In this document: positions 39,658 through 48,419 of the stretch, one piece after another
Layout of the letters: each line of letters opens with the position of its first letter
Position numbering within the stretch: the stretch's first letter is position 1
Source of the DNA: PFJX01 sp964393825
GTDB lineage: Bacteria; Pseudomonadota; Gammaproteobacteria; Burkholderiales; Thiobacillaceae
NCBI GenBank assembly: GCA_964393825.1
Contig: CAYMUY010000024.1
Location: forward strand, 4,250 to 68,249
Direction: 5' to 3'
Length of the DNA: 64,000 nucleotides
Notes under the pieces: model-generated
Database searches by the model: none
The model's input: the letters and a program-made list of their open reading frames with translations, nothing else
Told to the model about the DNA's origin: nothing
Position numbers and translations under genes: made by a program

Positions 39658-41279
39658 AGGTCCACGATCTCCCGCGCCCCGATTTCTCGAAGAAATCCTT
39701 TCTGGTCATCGAGGACTTCGAAGGCATGCGCGGCATCCTGCGCGGCCTGCTCGGCCGCGCCGGCGCCACCCGGATCGACTTTGCCGCCAGCGGTGGCATC
39801 GCCCAGGCGATGCTGGAGAACCAGCGCTATGACGGCGTCCTCTGCGACCTGCATCTCGGCCAGGGCAAGAACGGCCAGCAACTGCTGGAGGAGGCGCGCC
39901 AGCGCCACCTGCTCGCGCCACACGCGGTCTGGATCATGATCAGCGCGGAAAAGACGCCGGAAATGGTTACCGGCATGGCCGAAACACGGCCGGACGACTA
40001 CCTGATCAAGCCGATCACGGAAACCCTGCTCTACACCCGCCTGCTGCGCCAGATGGAGAAAAAACGCCAGTTGGCGCAGATCGAACTGTCGATGCGAGAC
40101 CACGAATACCTCAAGGCCCTGCGCCTGATCGACCAGATGCTCGCCAGTGGCACCCCTTATGCCTGGGACCTGAAACGCCTGAAATCGGAAATCGCCCTGC
40201 TCATCGGCGATCTCGATCAGGCCCGCGCCGTATTCGAGGAAGCGTTGCGCCAGCGCGACCTGCCCTGGGCACGGCTGGGTCTGGCGCGCATCCTCTACCA
40301 GGACAATCACATGGAGGAGGCGCGGCGGCACCTGATCACGGTCACCAGCGGCAGCCGCTCCTACCTGGACGCGCACGACCTGCTCGCCCGCACCCTGGAA
40401 AGCCTGAATGACCTGGAAGGCGCCCAGGCGGTGGTGCAACGGGCGCTCTCGGTGTCGCCCCATGTCGCCGCGCGGCAAGCCAGCCTCGGCCAGATCGCAG
40501 CCCGGCGGGGTGACCTGGAAACCGCGGAACAGGCCTTTCGACGCGGCATCGAACTGGGGCGACATTCGCCGCTGGCCACGGTGGAGCCGTATCTCAGCCT
40601 CGCCCGCGTGTTCCTTGCGCGCAGCGAGAGCAGCGAGGCCGCCCGGGTGGTCGAACGTCTCGCCGAGGACATGAAGCACGACGGCAACGCGCAATTCCTA
40701 GCGCGGGTGATGGCCATCCCGATCCGTCTCCAGTGCGACGGCGAAGAGGCCGCCGGTGAAGTGCTCAAGGAACTGGCGCCGATCCTGCGCCATGACGCCC
40801 ACCGCCTGCCGCCGGAAATGACCTTCGACCTGGCCGGGCCGCTGATGCGTCTGGGCGACCTGGACACCACCGACACCCTGTTTGCCAGCCTGCTCGCCAA
40901 CCACCATGAGAACCCGGGCTACGCGAGCCGGGTCCGCGCGCTCTACGCCGAAGCGGGACGCGCCGAGGAGGGCGAGAAACTGGTGCGGGATGCGACCCAG
41001 GCTGCCCTGGAAATCATGGACCAGGGGGTGCGCCTGTCCCGCGAGGGCAAGCTCGACGAAGCCCTCGCGCTATTGCGGGAGGCGCGCCACAAGCTGCCGG
41101 GCAACCCGCGCCTGCTGCTCAACCACGCCTACTTGCTGATCAACTACATGGAAAAGTTCGGACGCGACCTGCACCTGGTCACGGAAGTGCTGGACTGCAT
41201 CCACACCGCCCGCCGCCTGCGCCCGCATGACAAGCGTGCGGGAGAACTGCTGGCGAAGCTGGAACTGGTGGAAGCGTAG
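39654..41279 (+). CDS. Response regulator with TPR repeats
   Basis: A 541-residue protein. The REC domain (residues 14-130) has IEDFEGMRGI, the phosphoacceptor Asp 65 in LCDLHLGQG, Ser 97 and Lys 119 in YLIKPI. The rest is helical with TPR-like repeats, for example LARTLESLNDLEGAQAVVQR, GQIAARRGDLETAEQAFRRG and LALLREARHKLPGNPRLLLN. There is no DNA-binding output, so the signal probably passes through protein contact. It forms a two-gene operon with the kinase. Its TAG stop (41277-41279) comes from the head of a REP repeat. Confidence 0.85.
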   Translation: MKVHDLPRPDFSKKSFLVIEDFEGMRGILRGLLGRAGATRIDFAASGGIAQAMLENQRYDGVLCDLHLGQGKNGQQLLEEARQRHLLAPHAVWIMISAEKTPEMVTGMAETRPDDYLIKPITETLLYTRLLRQMEKKRQLAQIELSMRDHEYLKALRLIDQMLASGTPYAWDLKRLKSEIALLIGDLDQARAVFEEALRQRDLPWARLGLARILYQDNHMEEARRHLITVTSGSRSYLDAHDLLARTLESLNDLEGAQAVVQRALSVSPHVAARQASLGQIAARRGDLETAEQAFRRGIELGRHSPLATVEPYLSLARVFLARSESSEAARVVERLAEDMKHDGNAQFLARVMAIPIRLQCDGEEAAGEVLKELAPILRHDAHRLPPEMTFDLAGPLMRLGDLDTTDTLFASLLANHHENPGYASRVRALYAEAGRAEEGEKLVRDATQAALEIMDQGVRLSREGKLDEALALLREARHKLPGNPRLLLNHAYLLINYMEKFGRDLHLVTEVLDCIHTARRLRPHDKRAGELLAKLELVEA

Positions 41280-41360
41280 ATCGGATTTGCGCAGCGTAAC
41301 CCGACGTTGGCACGTCAGATGTCGGGTTACGGCGCAACCATCTCGCCAAACCCGACCTAC
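41276..41360. repeat. Inverted pair of REP repeats between convergent genes
   Basis: A plus-orientation copy GTAGATCGGATTTGCG...GTAACCCGAC (41276-41305) faces an inverted copy GTCGGGTTACGGCGC...AACCCGACCTAC (41321-41360). Both belong to the RAYT-linked GTAGGTCGGGTT family. The two outer GTAG heads supply the TAG stops of the flanking genes. Confidence 0.88.
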
Positions 41361-41950
41361 GCCTCCAGCGCCGCCAGTTTCTCCGCCAGCGCCCGCAGCG
41401 CCTGGCCACGGTGGCTGATGCCGTTCTTGGCTTCCATGCTCATCTCGGCGCCGGTCTGGCCGAAGGCGGGCACCAGGAAATAGGGGTCATAGCCGAAGCC
41501 GCCGGCGCCGCGCGGCTCGTCGATGATCTCGCCGTGCCAGGCCCCCTCGGCGATGATCGGGGTGGGGTCATCGGCGTAGCGCACGTAGACCATCACGCAG
41601 TAGTAGTGAGCCTTGCGGTTGGCCTGTCCCTGCAGGGCCTCGATCAACTTCTGGTTGTTGCGCTCGTCCGACTTGGGCTCGCCGGCATAGCGGGCGGAAT
41701 AGACACCGGGGGCGCCATTGAGGGCGTCGACGCAGATGCCGGAATCGTCCGCCAGCGCCGGCAGGCCGGTATGGGCGGCGGCGTGGCGGGCCTTGGCGAT
41801 GCAGTTCTCGACGAAGGTGACATGCGGTTCCGGGCACTCGGGCACGCCGAAGGCGGCCTGCGGCATGGCTTCCAGGCCCATGGGTTCGAGGATGCGGCCG
41901 ATCTCGCGCAGCTTGCCGGCGTTGTTGGAGGCGATGACGATTTTTTTCAT
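41357..41950 (-). CDS. rdgB: XTP/dITP pyrophosphatase RdgB
   Basis: A 197-residue house-cleaning enzyme that hydrolyses ITP, dITP and XTP. It begins MKKIVIASNNAGKLREIGRI and has TFVENCIAKARHAAAHTGLP, ALADDSGICVDALNGAPGVY and GAGGFGYDPYF. The start at 41950 fits the family; the upstream codons lie in the intergenic palindrome. Its TAG stop lies in a REP head. It is downstream of rph, a usual pair. Confidence 0.95.
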   Translation of the reverse strand: MKKIVIASNNAGKLREIGRILEPMGLEAMPQAAFGVPECPEPHVTFVENCIAKARHAAAHTGLPALADDSGICVDALNGAPGVYSARYAGEPKSDERNNQKLIEALQGQANRKAHYYCVMVYVRYADDPTPIIAEGAWHGEIIDEPRGAGGFGYDPYFLVPAFGQTGAEMSMEAKNGISHRGQALRALAEKLAALEA

Positions 41951-41968
41951 GAGTCTTTTCCGGTAGGA

Positions 41969-41984
41969 GGCCCGCTCGCGGGCC
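41969..41984. repeat. REP-like palindrome between rph and rdgB
   Basis: GTAGGAGGCCCG followed by CTCG and CGGGCC, with a 6-bp perfect stem. The GTAGGAG head is typical of Pseudomonas-like REP. A third palindrome family in the window. Confidence 0.6.
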
Positions 41985-41994
41985 GAAATCACGG

Positions 41995-42720
41995 TTATCC
42001 CAGCGCCGCGCGTTGCGCGGCCATCAGTTCGCGGATGCCTTTCTCGGCCAGGTCGAGCAGGGCGTTCAACTCGGCGCGGCTGAAGGCCACACCTTCCGCC
42101 GTACCCTGCACCTCGATCAGGCTGGCTTCGCCCAGCATCACCACGTTCATGTCGGTGTCGCAGGCGACGTCCTCGGCATAGTCGAGATCGAGCACCGGCA
42201 CGCCGTTCCAGATACCGACGGAGATGGCGGCGACCTGGTCACGCATGACGTTGCGCTCCAGCTTGCCTTCCCTGACCAGCCATTCCAGCGCGTCATGCGC
42301 CGCCACCCAGGCGCCGGTGATGCTGGCGGTGCGGGTGCCACCATCGGCCTGCAGCACGTCGCAATCGATGTGGATGGTGCGCTCGCCCAGCTTGTCCAGA
42401 TCGACGGCGGCGCGCAGCGAACGGCCGATCAGCCGCTGGATTTCCTGGGTGCGGCCGGACTGCTTGCCGCGCGCGGCCTCGCGGTCGCCGCGGGTATGGG
42501 TGGCGCGCGGCAACATGCCGTATTCGGCGGTGAGCCAGCCGGCGCCGCTGCCGCGCACATGCGGTGGCACCTTTTCCAGGACACTGGCGGTGCACAGCAC
42601 CTTGGTGTCGCCGCATTCCACCAGCACGCTGCCTTCTGCGTGCTTGGTGTAGTTGCGGGTGAGACGGACGGCGCGCAATTGATCGGCCGCGCGCCCGGAG
42701 GGGCGTTGATGTTCGGACAT
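41995..42720 (-). CDS. rph: Ribonuclease PH
   Basis: A 241-residue phosphorolytic 3'-5' exonuclease that trims tRNA ends. It begins with GRAADQLRAVRLTRNYTKHA and has GSVLVECGDTKVLCTASV, ATHTRGDREAARGKQSGRTQ and IDCDVLQADGGTRTASITGA. The start at 42720 gives MSEHQRPSGR; upstream frame is intergenic. It lies ten bases after the PP2C stop and upstream of rdgB. Confidence 0.97.
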   Translation of the reverse strand: MSEHQRPSGRAADQLRAVRLTRNYTKHAEGSVLVECGDTKVLCTASVLEKVPPHVRGSGAGWLTAEYGMLPRATHTRGDREAARGKQSGRTQEIQRLIGRSLRAAVDLDKLGERTIHIDCDVLQADGGTRTASITGAWVAAHDALEWLVREGKLERNVMRDQVAAISVGIWNGVPVLDLDYAEDVACDTDMNVVMLGEASLIEVQGTAEGVAFSRAELNALLDLAEKGIRELMAAQRAALG

Positions 42721-42730
42721 GGGGTTTCCT

Positions 42731-43645
42731 TCAGGAGGTGGGGTCGCGCCGCCCGAGGGCGGTCTGGATTTCGGCCAGGGCGCGTTCGAGGTCATAGTCA
42801 CCGCCGGCAAGCTCTTCCATTTCCTTGTTGCCGAGGCGTTTCAACTGGGTGGTGAAGCCATCCAGGCCGAGATCGTCGGCCTGCACCAACTCCTCGTCGT
42901 CGAATTGTTCCTCGCCGAAACGCATCGCCACGGCGGAGAGGTTGTCGGCGTACTGGCCGGCGCGGAATTCGGCATGGTCGAGCATGTTCCGCACCGCCCG
43001 TTCCAGCGGATAGGCGCGCAGGGTGGAGAGCATTTCCTGGGGATTGAGCTCGCTCCAGACGCCATCGGTGCAGAGATACAGGACATCGCCCTCGTTGAGG
43101 CTGACCGGATCTTCCAGCTCGATATCCGGCAGCATGTAGCCGCCCACCGAGTTGTAGAGCTTGTTGCGGTCGGGGTGCACACCCATCTGGTCCTCGTCCA
43201 GCAGCCCGTCGTCGACCAGTTGCTGCACGGCGGAGTGGTCATGGGTGCGGAATTTCAGCGCGCGCCGACCGAAATGATAGAGGCGGGAGTCGCCCACGTG
43301 CGCCCAGCAGGCGTGGCCTTTCTGCACCACGCAGACGACACAGGTGGTGCGCGGCGGCTCCGACAGCTTGTGGCGCATGGCGTATTCGTTGATGGCGTCG
43401 TGGGCGGCGTAGATGCCATCGAGCAGGAACGAGGCCATGTCCGCCAGCAGCGGCTTGGCGCGGGCATTGAACAAGCCGCTGATGACCTGCACGGTGAGCT
43501 GCGATGCGATCTCGCCGCGGGCGTGCCCCCCCATGCCATCGGCCAGAACCATCAGCAGGGCGTCCGAAGTGTAGGCATAACCCACCCTGTCCTCGTTGTA
43601 AGGACGGCCACCGCAACGGCTGGCCTGATAGACGACATATTTCAT
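42731..43645 (-). CDS. PP2C-family serine/threonine phosphatase
   Basis: A 304-residue metal-dependent phosphatase. The metal-binding residues lie in RPYNEDRVGYA, LMVLADGMGGHARGE, WAHVGDSRLYHF and LYLCTDGVWSEL, and DNLSAVAMRFGE closes the fold. It is soluble. Its ATG overlaps the stop of the kinase gene by four bases, so they form a phosphatase/kinase switch like those beside rph and yicC in other betaproteobacteria. Targets are unknown. Confidence 0.92.
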   Translation of the reverse strand: MKYVVYQASRCGGRPYNEDRVGYAYTSDALLMVLADGMGGHARGEIASQLTVQVISGLFNARAKPLLADMASFLLDGIYAAHDAINEYAMRHKLSEPPRTTCVVCVVQKGHACWAHVGDSRLYHFGRRALKFRTHDHSAVQQLVDDGLLDEDQMGVHPDRNKLYNSVGGYMLPDIELEDPVSLNEGDVLYLCTDGVWSELNPQEMLSTLRAYPLERAVRNMLDHAEFRAGQYADNLSAVAMRFGEEQFDDEELVQADDLGLDGFTTQLKRLGNKEMEELAGGDYDLERALAEIQTALGRRDPTS

Positions 43646-44583
43646 ATTCTTCTGCTGATGCGATCTTTGATCAGGGCCAGCAAGCTGGGCTTGTGCTCAC
43701 GTGATGTCCTGGCCATCTCGATGAGCCGTTTCTGCACCACGAAGACGCTTTGCGGACGCTCCGTGTAGTTGATCTTGAGCATGGAATCGACCAGTTCCAG
43801 CAATTCCTTCGAGAACAATCCGGCGTGGGTCCTGCTCACCGGGATCAGCTTGTCCTTGTCCTGGCGCTGGTCGGCCGGCGGCGGCGGCGATTTGACGATG
43901 CAGGCATAGAGGGTGGCCCCGACACTGTAGATATCCGTCCAGGGCCCCAGCCGCTCACGCTGGTTGTATTGTTCGGGCGCGGCGAAGCCGGGGGTATACA
44001 TGGGCGAAGCGGCCTGAAAATCGTAGGTGAGGGCATGCCGGGCGGCGCCGAAGTCGATCAGTACCGGCGAGCCGTCGGCATGGATATAGATGTTGGAAGG
44101 CTTGATGTCCAGGTGCAGGATCTTGTGGGCATGAACCTCGCGCAAGCCATTGAGCAACTGCACGAACACGCTGCGGATGAACGACTCGCGCATGGGCTCC
44201 TTGATCGAAGTGATGTGGCGTTGCAGGGTCTTGCCCTGCTCGAACTTCATCACCATGTAGACCGTGTCGTTGGCGCGGAAGAAGTTGGTCACCCGCACCA
44301 CATTGGGGTGATGGATGCCCGCCAGCGCCCTGCCCTCCTCGAAGAAACACTTCATGCCGTAGCGAAACGAAGCCTCCTTGTCTTCCGCCAGCGGATGCAC
44401 CGTCCCCTGTCTGCCGCGTCCCACCACGCCTCCCGGCAGGTATTCCTTGATGGCGACCGGCTTGCCCTCCAGATCGTAGGCGAGATAGACCAGGGAAAAG
44501 CCCCCCCCGCCGATCCGGCGATCGATCACATACTCGCCCAGCTGATAGTGCTTGGGCAGTGGCTCGGTGGATTGGAGGGCCAT
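43642..44583 (-). CDS. Serine/threonine protein kinase
   Basis: A 313-residue Hanks-type kinase. The Gly loop is RRIGGGGFSLVYLAYD, the Lys is in KPVAIKEYLPG, the catalytic loop HLDIKPSNIYIH and the Mg loop LIDFGAARHA. There is no transmembrane helix or sensory domain, so it is cytoplasmic. It is translated with the PP2C gene. The 63-base region to yicC, transcribed the other way, must hold both promoters. Confidence 0.92.
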   Translation of the reverse strand: MALQSTEPLPKHYQLGEYVIDRRIGGGGFSLVYLAYDLEGKPVAIKEYLPGGVVGRGRQGTVHPLAEDKEASFRYGMKCFFEEGRALAGIHHPNVVRVTNFFRANDTVYMVMKFEQGKTLQRHITSIKEPMRESFIRSVFVQLLNGLREVHAHKILHLDIKPSNIYIHADGSPVLIDFGAARHALTYDFQAASPMYTPGFAAPEQYNQRERLGPWTDIYSVGATLYACIVKSPPPPADQRQDKDKLIPVSRTHAGLFSKELLELVDSMLKINYTERPQSVFVVQKRLIEMARTSREHKPSLLALIKDRISRRI

Positions 44584-44646
44584 GTGTTCGACTAGGGGGA
44601 AGGGTAAGATGCACCGGTTTGCATTCGCCGAAGGATAACCAAGATC

Positions 44647-45531
44647 GTGGCAGCCAAGAAGGAAACTCTACGCAGCATGACCGGCTATGCGGCCGAATCC
44701 ACCGATATCGCGGGGGTGCAGGTGACGCTGGAGCTGCGCGCGGTCAATTCGCGCTTTCTCGACCTCTCCTTCCGCATGGGCGAGGACTTTCGCGCGATGG
44801 AACCCGCCCTGCGCGAACGCATCACGGACAGCGTGAAGCGCGGCAAGCTGGAATGCCGCCTCAACCTGGCCGCGCGTGCCGATACCGCGCTGCCGAGCGA
44901 ACTCAACCCGGCGCTGCTCGAACAGCTCGCCGCCCTCGCCGCCGCCGCGCGTCGCGCCATCCCGGAGGCGAGCGCCCTCTCCGTGGCGGAAATCCTCCGC
45001 TGGCCGGGCATGCTGGGCGACAACGGCAGCGATGGCGACACCCTGCAAGCCGGCACCCTGGCTATGCTCGAGCGTGCCCTGAAGCAATTCAACGCCAGCC
45101 GCGCGCGGGAGGGCGACAAACTGAAAGCCATCATCCTGGAGCGCCTGGAGAGCATGCGCGAGCACGTCGCCCGCATTCGCCCGCGCACCCCGGAAATCGT
45201 CGTCGCCTACCGCGACAAGCTGCGCAAGCGGCTGGAGGAACTGCTGCCGACCGCGGATCACGACCGCCTCCACCAGGAAGTCGCCCTGTTCGCGCAGAAG
45301 ATTGACGTGGACGAGGAACTCGACCGACTGCTCACCCACCTCACCGAAGTCGAGCGCGTGCTCGACAACGGCGGCGCCGCCGGCAAGCGGCTGGATTTCC
45401 TGATGCAGGAACTCAACCGCGAAGCCAACACCCTCGGTTCGAAATCGGTTTCCCTGGACCTCACCCAGACCTCGGTGGAACTGAAGGTCTTGATCGACCA
45501 GATGCGCGAGCAGATCCAGAATATCGAGTGA
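44647..45531 (+). CDS. yicC: YicC family protein
   Basis: A 294-residue protein beginning MAAKKETLRSMTGYAAESTD, the family start, with VELRAVNSRFLDLSFRM-like LELRAVNSRFLDLSFRM and a C-terminal HLTEVERVLDNGGAAGKRLD and LMQELNREANTLGSKS. YicC proteins are endoribonucleases or endoribonuclease-like RNA regulators in recent work. The start is GTG at 44647; AAGGA lies about a dozen bases upstream. The small lipoprotein and gmk follow. Confidence 0.93.
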   Translation: MAAKKETLRSMTGYAAESTDIAGVQVTLELRAVNSRFLDLSFRMGEDFRAMEPALRERITDSVKRGKLECRLNLAARADTALPSELNPALLEQLAALAAAARRAIPEASALSVAEILRWPGMLGDNGSDGDTLQAGTLAMLERALKQFNASRAREGDKLKAIILERLESMREHVARIRPRTPEIVVAYRDKLRKRLEELLPTADHDRLHQEVALFAQKIDVDEELDRLLTHLTEVERVLDNGGAAGKRLDFLMQELNREANTLGSKSVSLDLTQTSVELKVLIDQMREQIQNIE

Positions 45532-45684
45532 CGCGCCCCGCGGACAAAGGCCCCGCGCATGTGACGGGTTTTCCGATAGCCACTACACTTGAAGCAGTGA
45601 CCCCGCGCATCCGCCGGTCGTCACCGCGAGAGCGCGGCGGCCTGGATGTCACCTCCCAACAACCGCACTGACAAGGAGTCCAAC

Positions 45685-45933
45685 ATGTCCGTCATCCGTC
45701 CCGCATTGATTGCCCTGGCCCTCTTCACCGGCATGGCCGGCTGCGCCAGCCATCAGGTGATCGTATCCGGCACCAAATCCGTTTCCTTCGAGCATGAGTC
45801 CGACGAACTGGCCAAGGTTGGCAAGGATGCCATGGCGCACTGCGCCAAGCTCGGCAAGGAAGCCAAGCTGGATAGCACGACCTGCCCGACCAGCAAGTTG
45901 TGTGTCACGACGTTCAGTTGCATCGACAAATAA
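45685..45933 (+). CDS. Small lipoprotein of unknown function
   Basis: An 82-residue protein with a lipoprotein signal (LIALALFTGMAGC, lipobox GMAGC) and a short mature part with three further Cys residues (AHCAKLGK, TTCPTSKLC, FSCIDK). AAGGAG lies six bases upstream. It sits between yicC and gmk, with 24 bases to gmk. I recognise no family; the Cys pattern suggests disulfides in the periplasm. Confidence 0.7.
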   Translation: MSVIRPALIALALFTGMAGCASHQVIVSGTKSVSFEHESDELAKVGKDAMAHCAKLGKEAKLDSTTCPTSKLCVTTFSCIDK

Positions 45934-45957
45934 TCACGACCGCCCCAGACACCCCTC

Positions 45958-46569
45958 ATGCCCGGAAATCTGTTGATCGTCTCCGCCCCCTCCGGGGCGG
46001 GAAAATCGAGCCTGGTCAAGGCCCTGCTGGAACGCGACCCGGCGATCCGCCTGTCCATTTCCTTCACCACGCGGGCGCCGCGTCCCGGCGAAATCGACGG
46101 CGTCCACTACCACTTCGTCAGCCGCGAGATTTTTCAGGATCACCTGGGACGCGGCGAATTCCTGGAAAGCGCGGAGGTGTACGGCAACTACTACGGCACT
46201 TCGCAGCCCTGGATCGAAGCCGAGCGCGCCGCCGGTCGCGACATCCTGCTGGAAATCGACTGGCAGGGGGCCGCCCAGGTGCGCCGCCTGGTTCCGGATG
46301 CCATTTCCATCTTCATCCTGCCTCCTTCCATCGCGGAACTGGCCAGTCGGCTGCGCGGCCGTGGCACGGATGCCGAAGACGTGATCAGCAAGCGCATGGC
46401 GGCGGCGAAGGAAGACATTTCCCACTGCCTGGAATTCGATTACCTGGTCGTCAACGACCGCTTCGAGATCGCGCTGGAAGATCTCCTGGCCATCACCAGG
46501 GCACACCGCCTGGGCATCGCCAGCCAGCAGGCCAGGCTGGCTGGCCTGCTCGAAGACCTGATGAAATGA
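45958..46569 (+). CDS. gmk: Guanylate kinase
   Basis: A 203-residue enzyme phosphorylating GMP to GDP. The P-loop is SAPSGAGKSSLVKALLE, the GMP site SISFTTRAPRPGEIDGVHYH, and the lid REIFQDHLGRGEFLESAEV with YGNYYGTS. Family normal length. It is followed by a hairpin overlapping its stop codon. Confidence 0.97.
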   Translation: MPGNLLIVSAPSGAGKSSLVKALLERDPAIRLSISFTTRAPRPGEIDGVHYHFVSREIFQDHLGRGEFLESAEVYGNYYGTSQPWIEAERAAGRDILLEIDWQGAAQVRRLVPDAISIFILPPSIAELASRLRGRGTDAEDVISKRMAAAKEDISHCLEFDYLVVNDRFEIALEDLLAITRAHRLGIASQQARLAGLLEDLMK

Positions 46570-46596
46570 AAATGGCCGCGTGAGCGGCCATTTTCA
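46567..46596. terminator. Bidirectional terminator between gmk and ppnP
   Basis: Perfect 13-bp stem TGAAAATGGCCGC / GCGGCCATTTTCA with a 4-base loop GTGA. The A- and T-rich stem ends give a T-run in both directions. The left arm includes the gmk TGA. Confidence 0.85.
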
Positions 46597-46610
46597 GCGA
46601 GGGCGGCGGA

Positions 46611-46922
46611 TCAGCCGAAATGGCAGACGTAGTGGTAGGGCTCCAGCGCCTCGATGTCGAAGCTGGAATTGCCGGGTACCGAGAAGGATTCACCGGGGCC
46701 GTAATGGCTCCATTCGCTGTCGCCCTTCAGGCGCATGCGACAGCGGCCCGCCACGCATTCCATGATCTCCGGCGCGGCGGTATTGAAGGTGAGGCTGGCC
46801 GGCAGGATCACCCCCACGCTCTTCTTCGTGCCATCCGGCAGCACGACGGTGTGGGAGACGCACTTGCCGTCGAAATAGACGTTGGCCTGCTTGATGACGC
46901 TGACATTGTCGAATTGCGACAT
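46611..46922 (-). CDS. ppnP: Pyrimidine/purine nucleoside phosphorylase (PpnP)
   Basis: A 103-residue small cupin-like protein (DUF1255) beginning FDNVSVIKQANVYFDGKCVS, with GVILPASLTFNTAAPEIMEC, WSHYGPGESFSVPGNSSFDI and YHYVCHFG. E. coli YaiE of this family splits many nucleosides with phosphate. It is the last gene of the arginine transcript, 14 bases past argG, though salvage has no direct link to arginine. Confidence 0.88.
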   Translation of the reverse strand: MSQFDNVSVIKQANVYFDGKCVSHTVVLPDGTKKSVGVILPASLTFNTAAPEIMECVAGRCRMRLKGDSEWSHYGPGESFSVPGNSSFDIEALEPYHYVCHFG

Positions 46923-46936
46923 GGTTTTCCTTTCTC

Positions 46937-48166
46937 TCAGTTGCGTTTGGCGGCGAGTTTCGCCGCAATGCGCATGCGCAGGGCGTTCAGCTTGATGAAG
47001 CCGCCCGCGTCCTTCTGGTCGTAGGCGCCGGCGTCATCCTCGAAGGTCGCGATGGTGGAATCGAACAGCGAGTTGGTCTTGGAATCGCGGCCGACCACAA
47101 TGACGTTGCCCTTGTACAACTTCAGGCGGACGAAACCGTTGACATTGGTCTGGGTGTGATCGATCAGCGTCTGCAGGGCCACGCGTTCCGGCGCCCACCA
47201 GTAGCCGTTGTAGATCAGGCTGGCGTAGCGCGGCATCAGGTCATCCTTGAGGTGGGCGACCTCGCGGTCCAGGGTGATCGATTCGATGGCGCGGTGCGCC
47301 TTCAGCAGGATGGTGCCGCCCGGGGTTTCATAACAGCCACGCGATTTCATGCCGACATAGCGGTTTTCCACCAGATCTAGGCGGCCGACACCATGCTTGC
47401 CGCCGAGGCGGTTGAGTTCGGCCAGCACCTCATGCGCCTTCATGGCGACGCCGTTGATGGCGACCACGTCACCCTTCTCGTAGTTCAAGGTGAGGTATTC
47501 GGCCTCGTCCGGCGCCTTTTCCGGCGACACGGTCCAGCGCCACATGTCCTCCTCGGCTTCGGCATTGGGGTCTTCCAGATGGCGGCCTTCGTAGGAGATG
47601 TGCAGCAGGTTGGCATCCATGGAATAGGGAGAGCCGCCCGACTTGTGCTTCATGTCCACGGGAATGCCGTGGGTCTCGGCGTAATGGATCAGCTTCTCGC
47701 GGGAGAGCAGGTCCCACTCGCGCCATGGCGCGATGACCTTGACGTCGGGTTTCAGCGCGTAAGCACCGAGTTCGAAGCGGACCTGGTCGTTGCCCTTGCC
47801 GGTAGCGCCGTGGCAGATGGCGTCGGCGCCGGTCATGTTGACGATCTCGATCAGGCGCTTGGCGATCAGCGGCCGGGCAATGGAGGTGCCGAGCAGGTAC
47901 TCGCCTTCATAGACCGTGTTGGCGCGGAACATCGGAAAGACGAAGTCGCGCACGAACTCCTCGCGCAGGTCGTCGATGAAGATCTGTTCCGGCTTGATGC
48001 CGAACTTCAGCGCCTTGGCGCGGGCCGGTTCCAGTTCCTCGCCCTGGCCGAGGTCGGCGGTGAAGGTCACCACCTCGCATTGATAGGTGTCCTGCAGCCA
48101 TTTCAGGATGACCGAGGTATCCAGCCCGCCGGAGTAGGCGAGCACAACTTTTTTGATGTCGCTCAT
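46937..48166 (-). CDS. argG: Argininosuccinate synthase
   Basis: A 409-residue enzyme joining citrulline and aspartate at the cost of ATP. It has KKVVLAYSGGLDTSVILKWL (the pyrophosphatase-type ATP loop), GATGKGNDQVRFE and KHGVGRLDLVENRYVGMKSR. It lies 21 bases after a small DUF2283 gene. The order on the minus strand is argD, argF, DUF2283, argG, ppnP. Confidence 0.97.
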   Translation of the reverse strand: MSDIKKVVLAYSGGLDTSVILKWLQDTYQCEVVTFTADLGQGEELEPARAKALKFGIKPEQIFIDDLREEFVRDFVFPMFRANTVYEGEYLLGTSIARPLIAKRLIEIVNMTGADAICHGATGKGNDQVRFELGAYALKPDVKVIAPWREWDLLSREKLIHYAETHGIPVDMKHKSGGSPYSMDANLLHISYEGRHLEDPNAEAEEDMWRWTVSPEKAPDEAEYLTLNYEKGDVVAINGVAMKAHEVLAELNRLGGKHGVGRLDLVENRYVGMKSRGCYETPGGTILLKAHRAIESITLDREVAHLKDDLMPRYASLIYNGYWWAPERVALQTLIDHTQTNVNGFVRLKLYKGNVIVVGRDSKTNSLFDSTIATFEDDAGAYDQKDAGGFIKLNALRMRIAAKLAAKRN

Positions 48167-48187
48167 GATGATGCCTTTAGAAAGAAT

Positions 48188-48415
48188 TCAGTGCGCGCGA
48201 CCGTCCACGGCCACCACCTCGCCGGGAAAATCACCGACGCGCAGCGCCCGCAGGTCGGTCTGTTGCGAGGCGTGCTCGATTTCGATGCCGACCACGCGGC
48301 CGTCCTCGCTCATGTTCAGTACCACGCCGGTGTGCGCTTCCCAGGCATGGACGGGGTCCTCGGGCGAAAGTTCGAGGTAGAGCGTGTCGCGGTCCTTGAA
48401 ATAGGCGATGTTCAA
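48188..48415 (-). CDS. DUF2283 family small protein
   Basis: A 75-residue protein with NIAYFKDRDTLYLELS and GVVLNMSEDGRVVGIEIEHA, the DUF2283 signature. The start is a TTG at 48415 (MNIAYF); GAGG lies about ten bases upstream, near the argF stop at 48420. A longer frame to 48580 runs inside argF in another frame and has no homology. The function is unknown. Four bases separate it from argF, so it is read from the arginine transcript. Confidence 0.78.
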   Translation of the reverse strand: MNIAYFKDRDTLYLELSPEDPVHAWEAHTGVVLNMSEDGRVVGIEIEHASQQTDLRALRVGDFPGEVVAVDGRAH

Positions 48416-48419
48416 GGGA

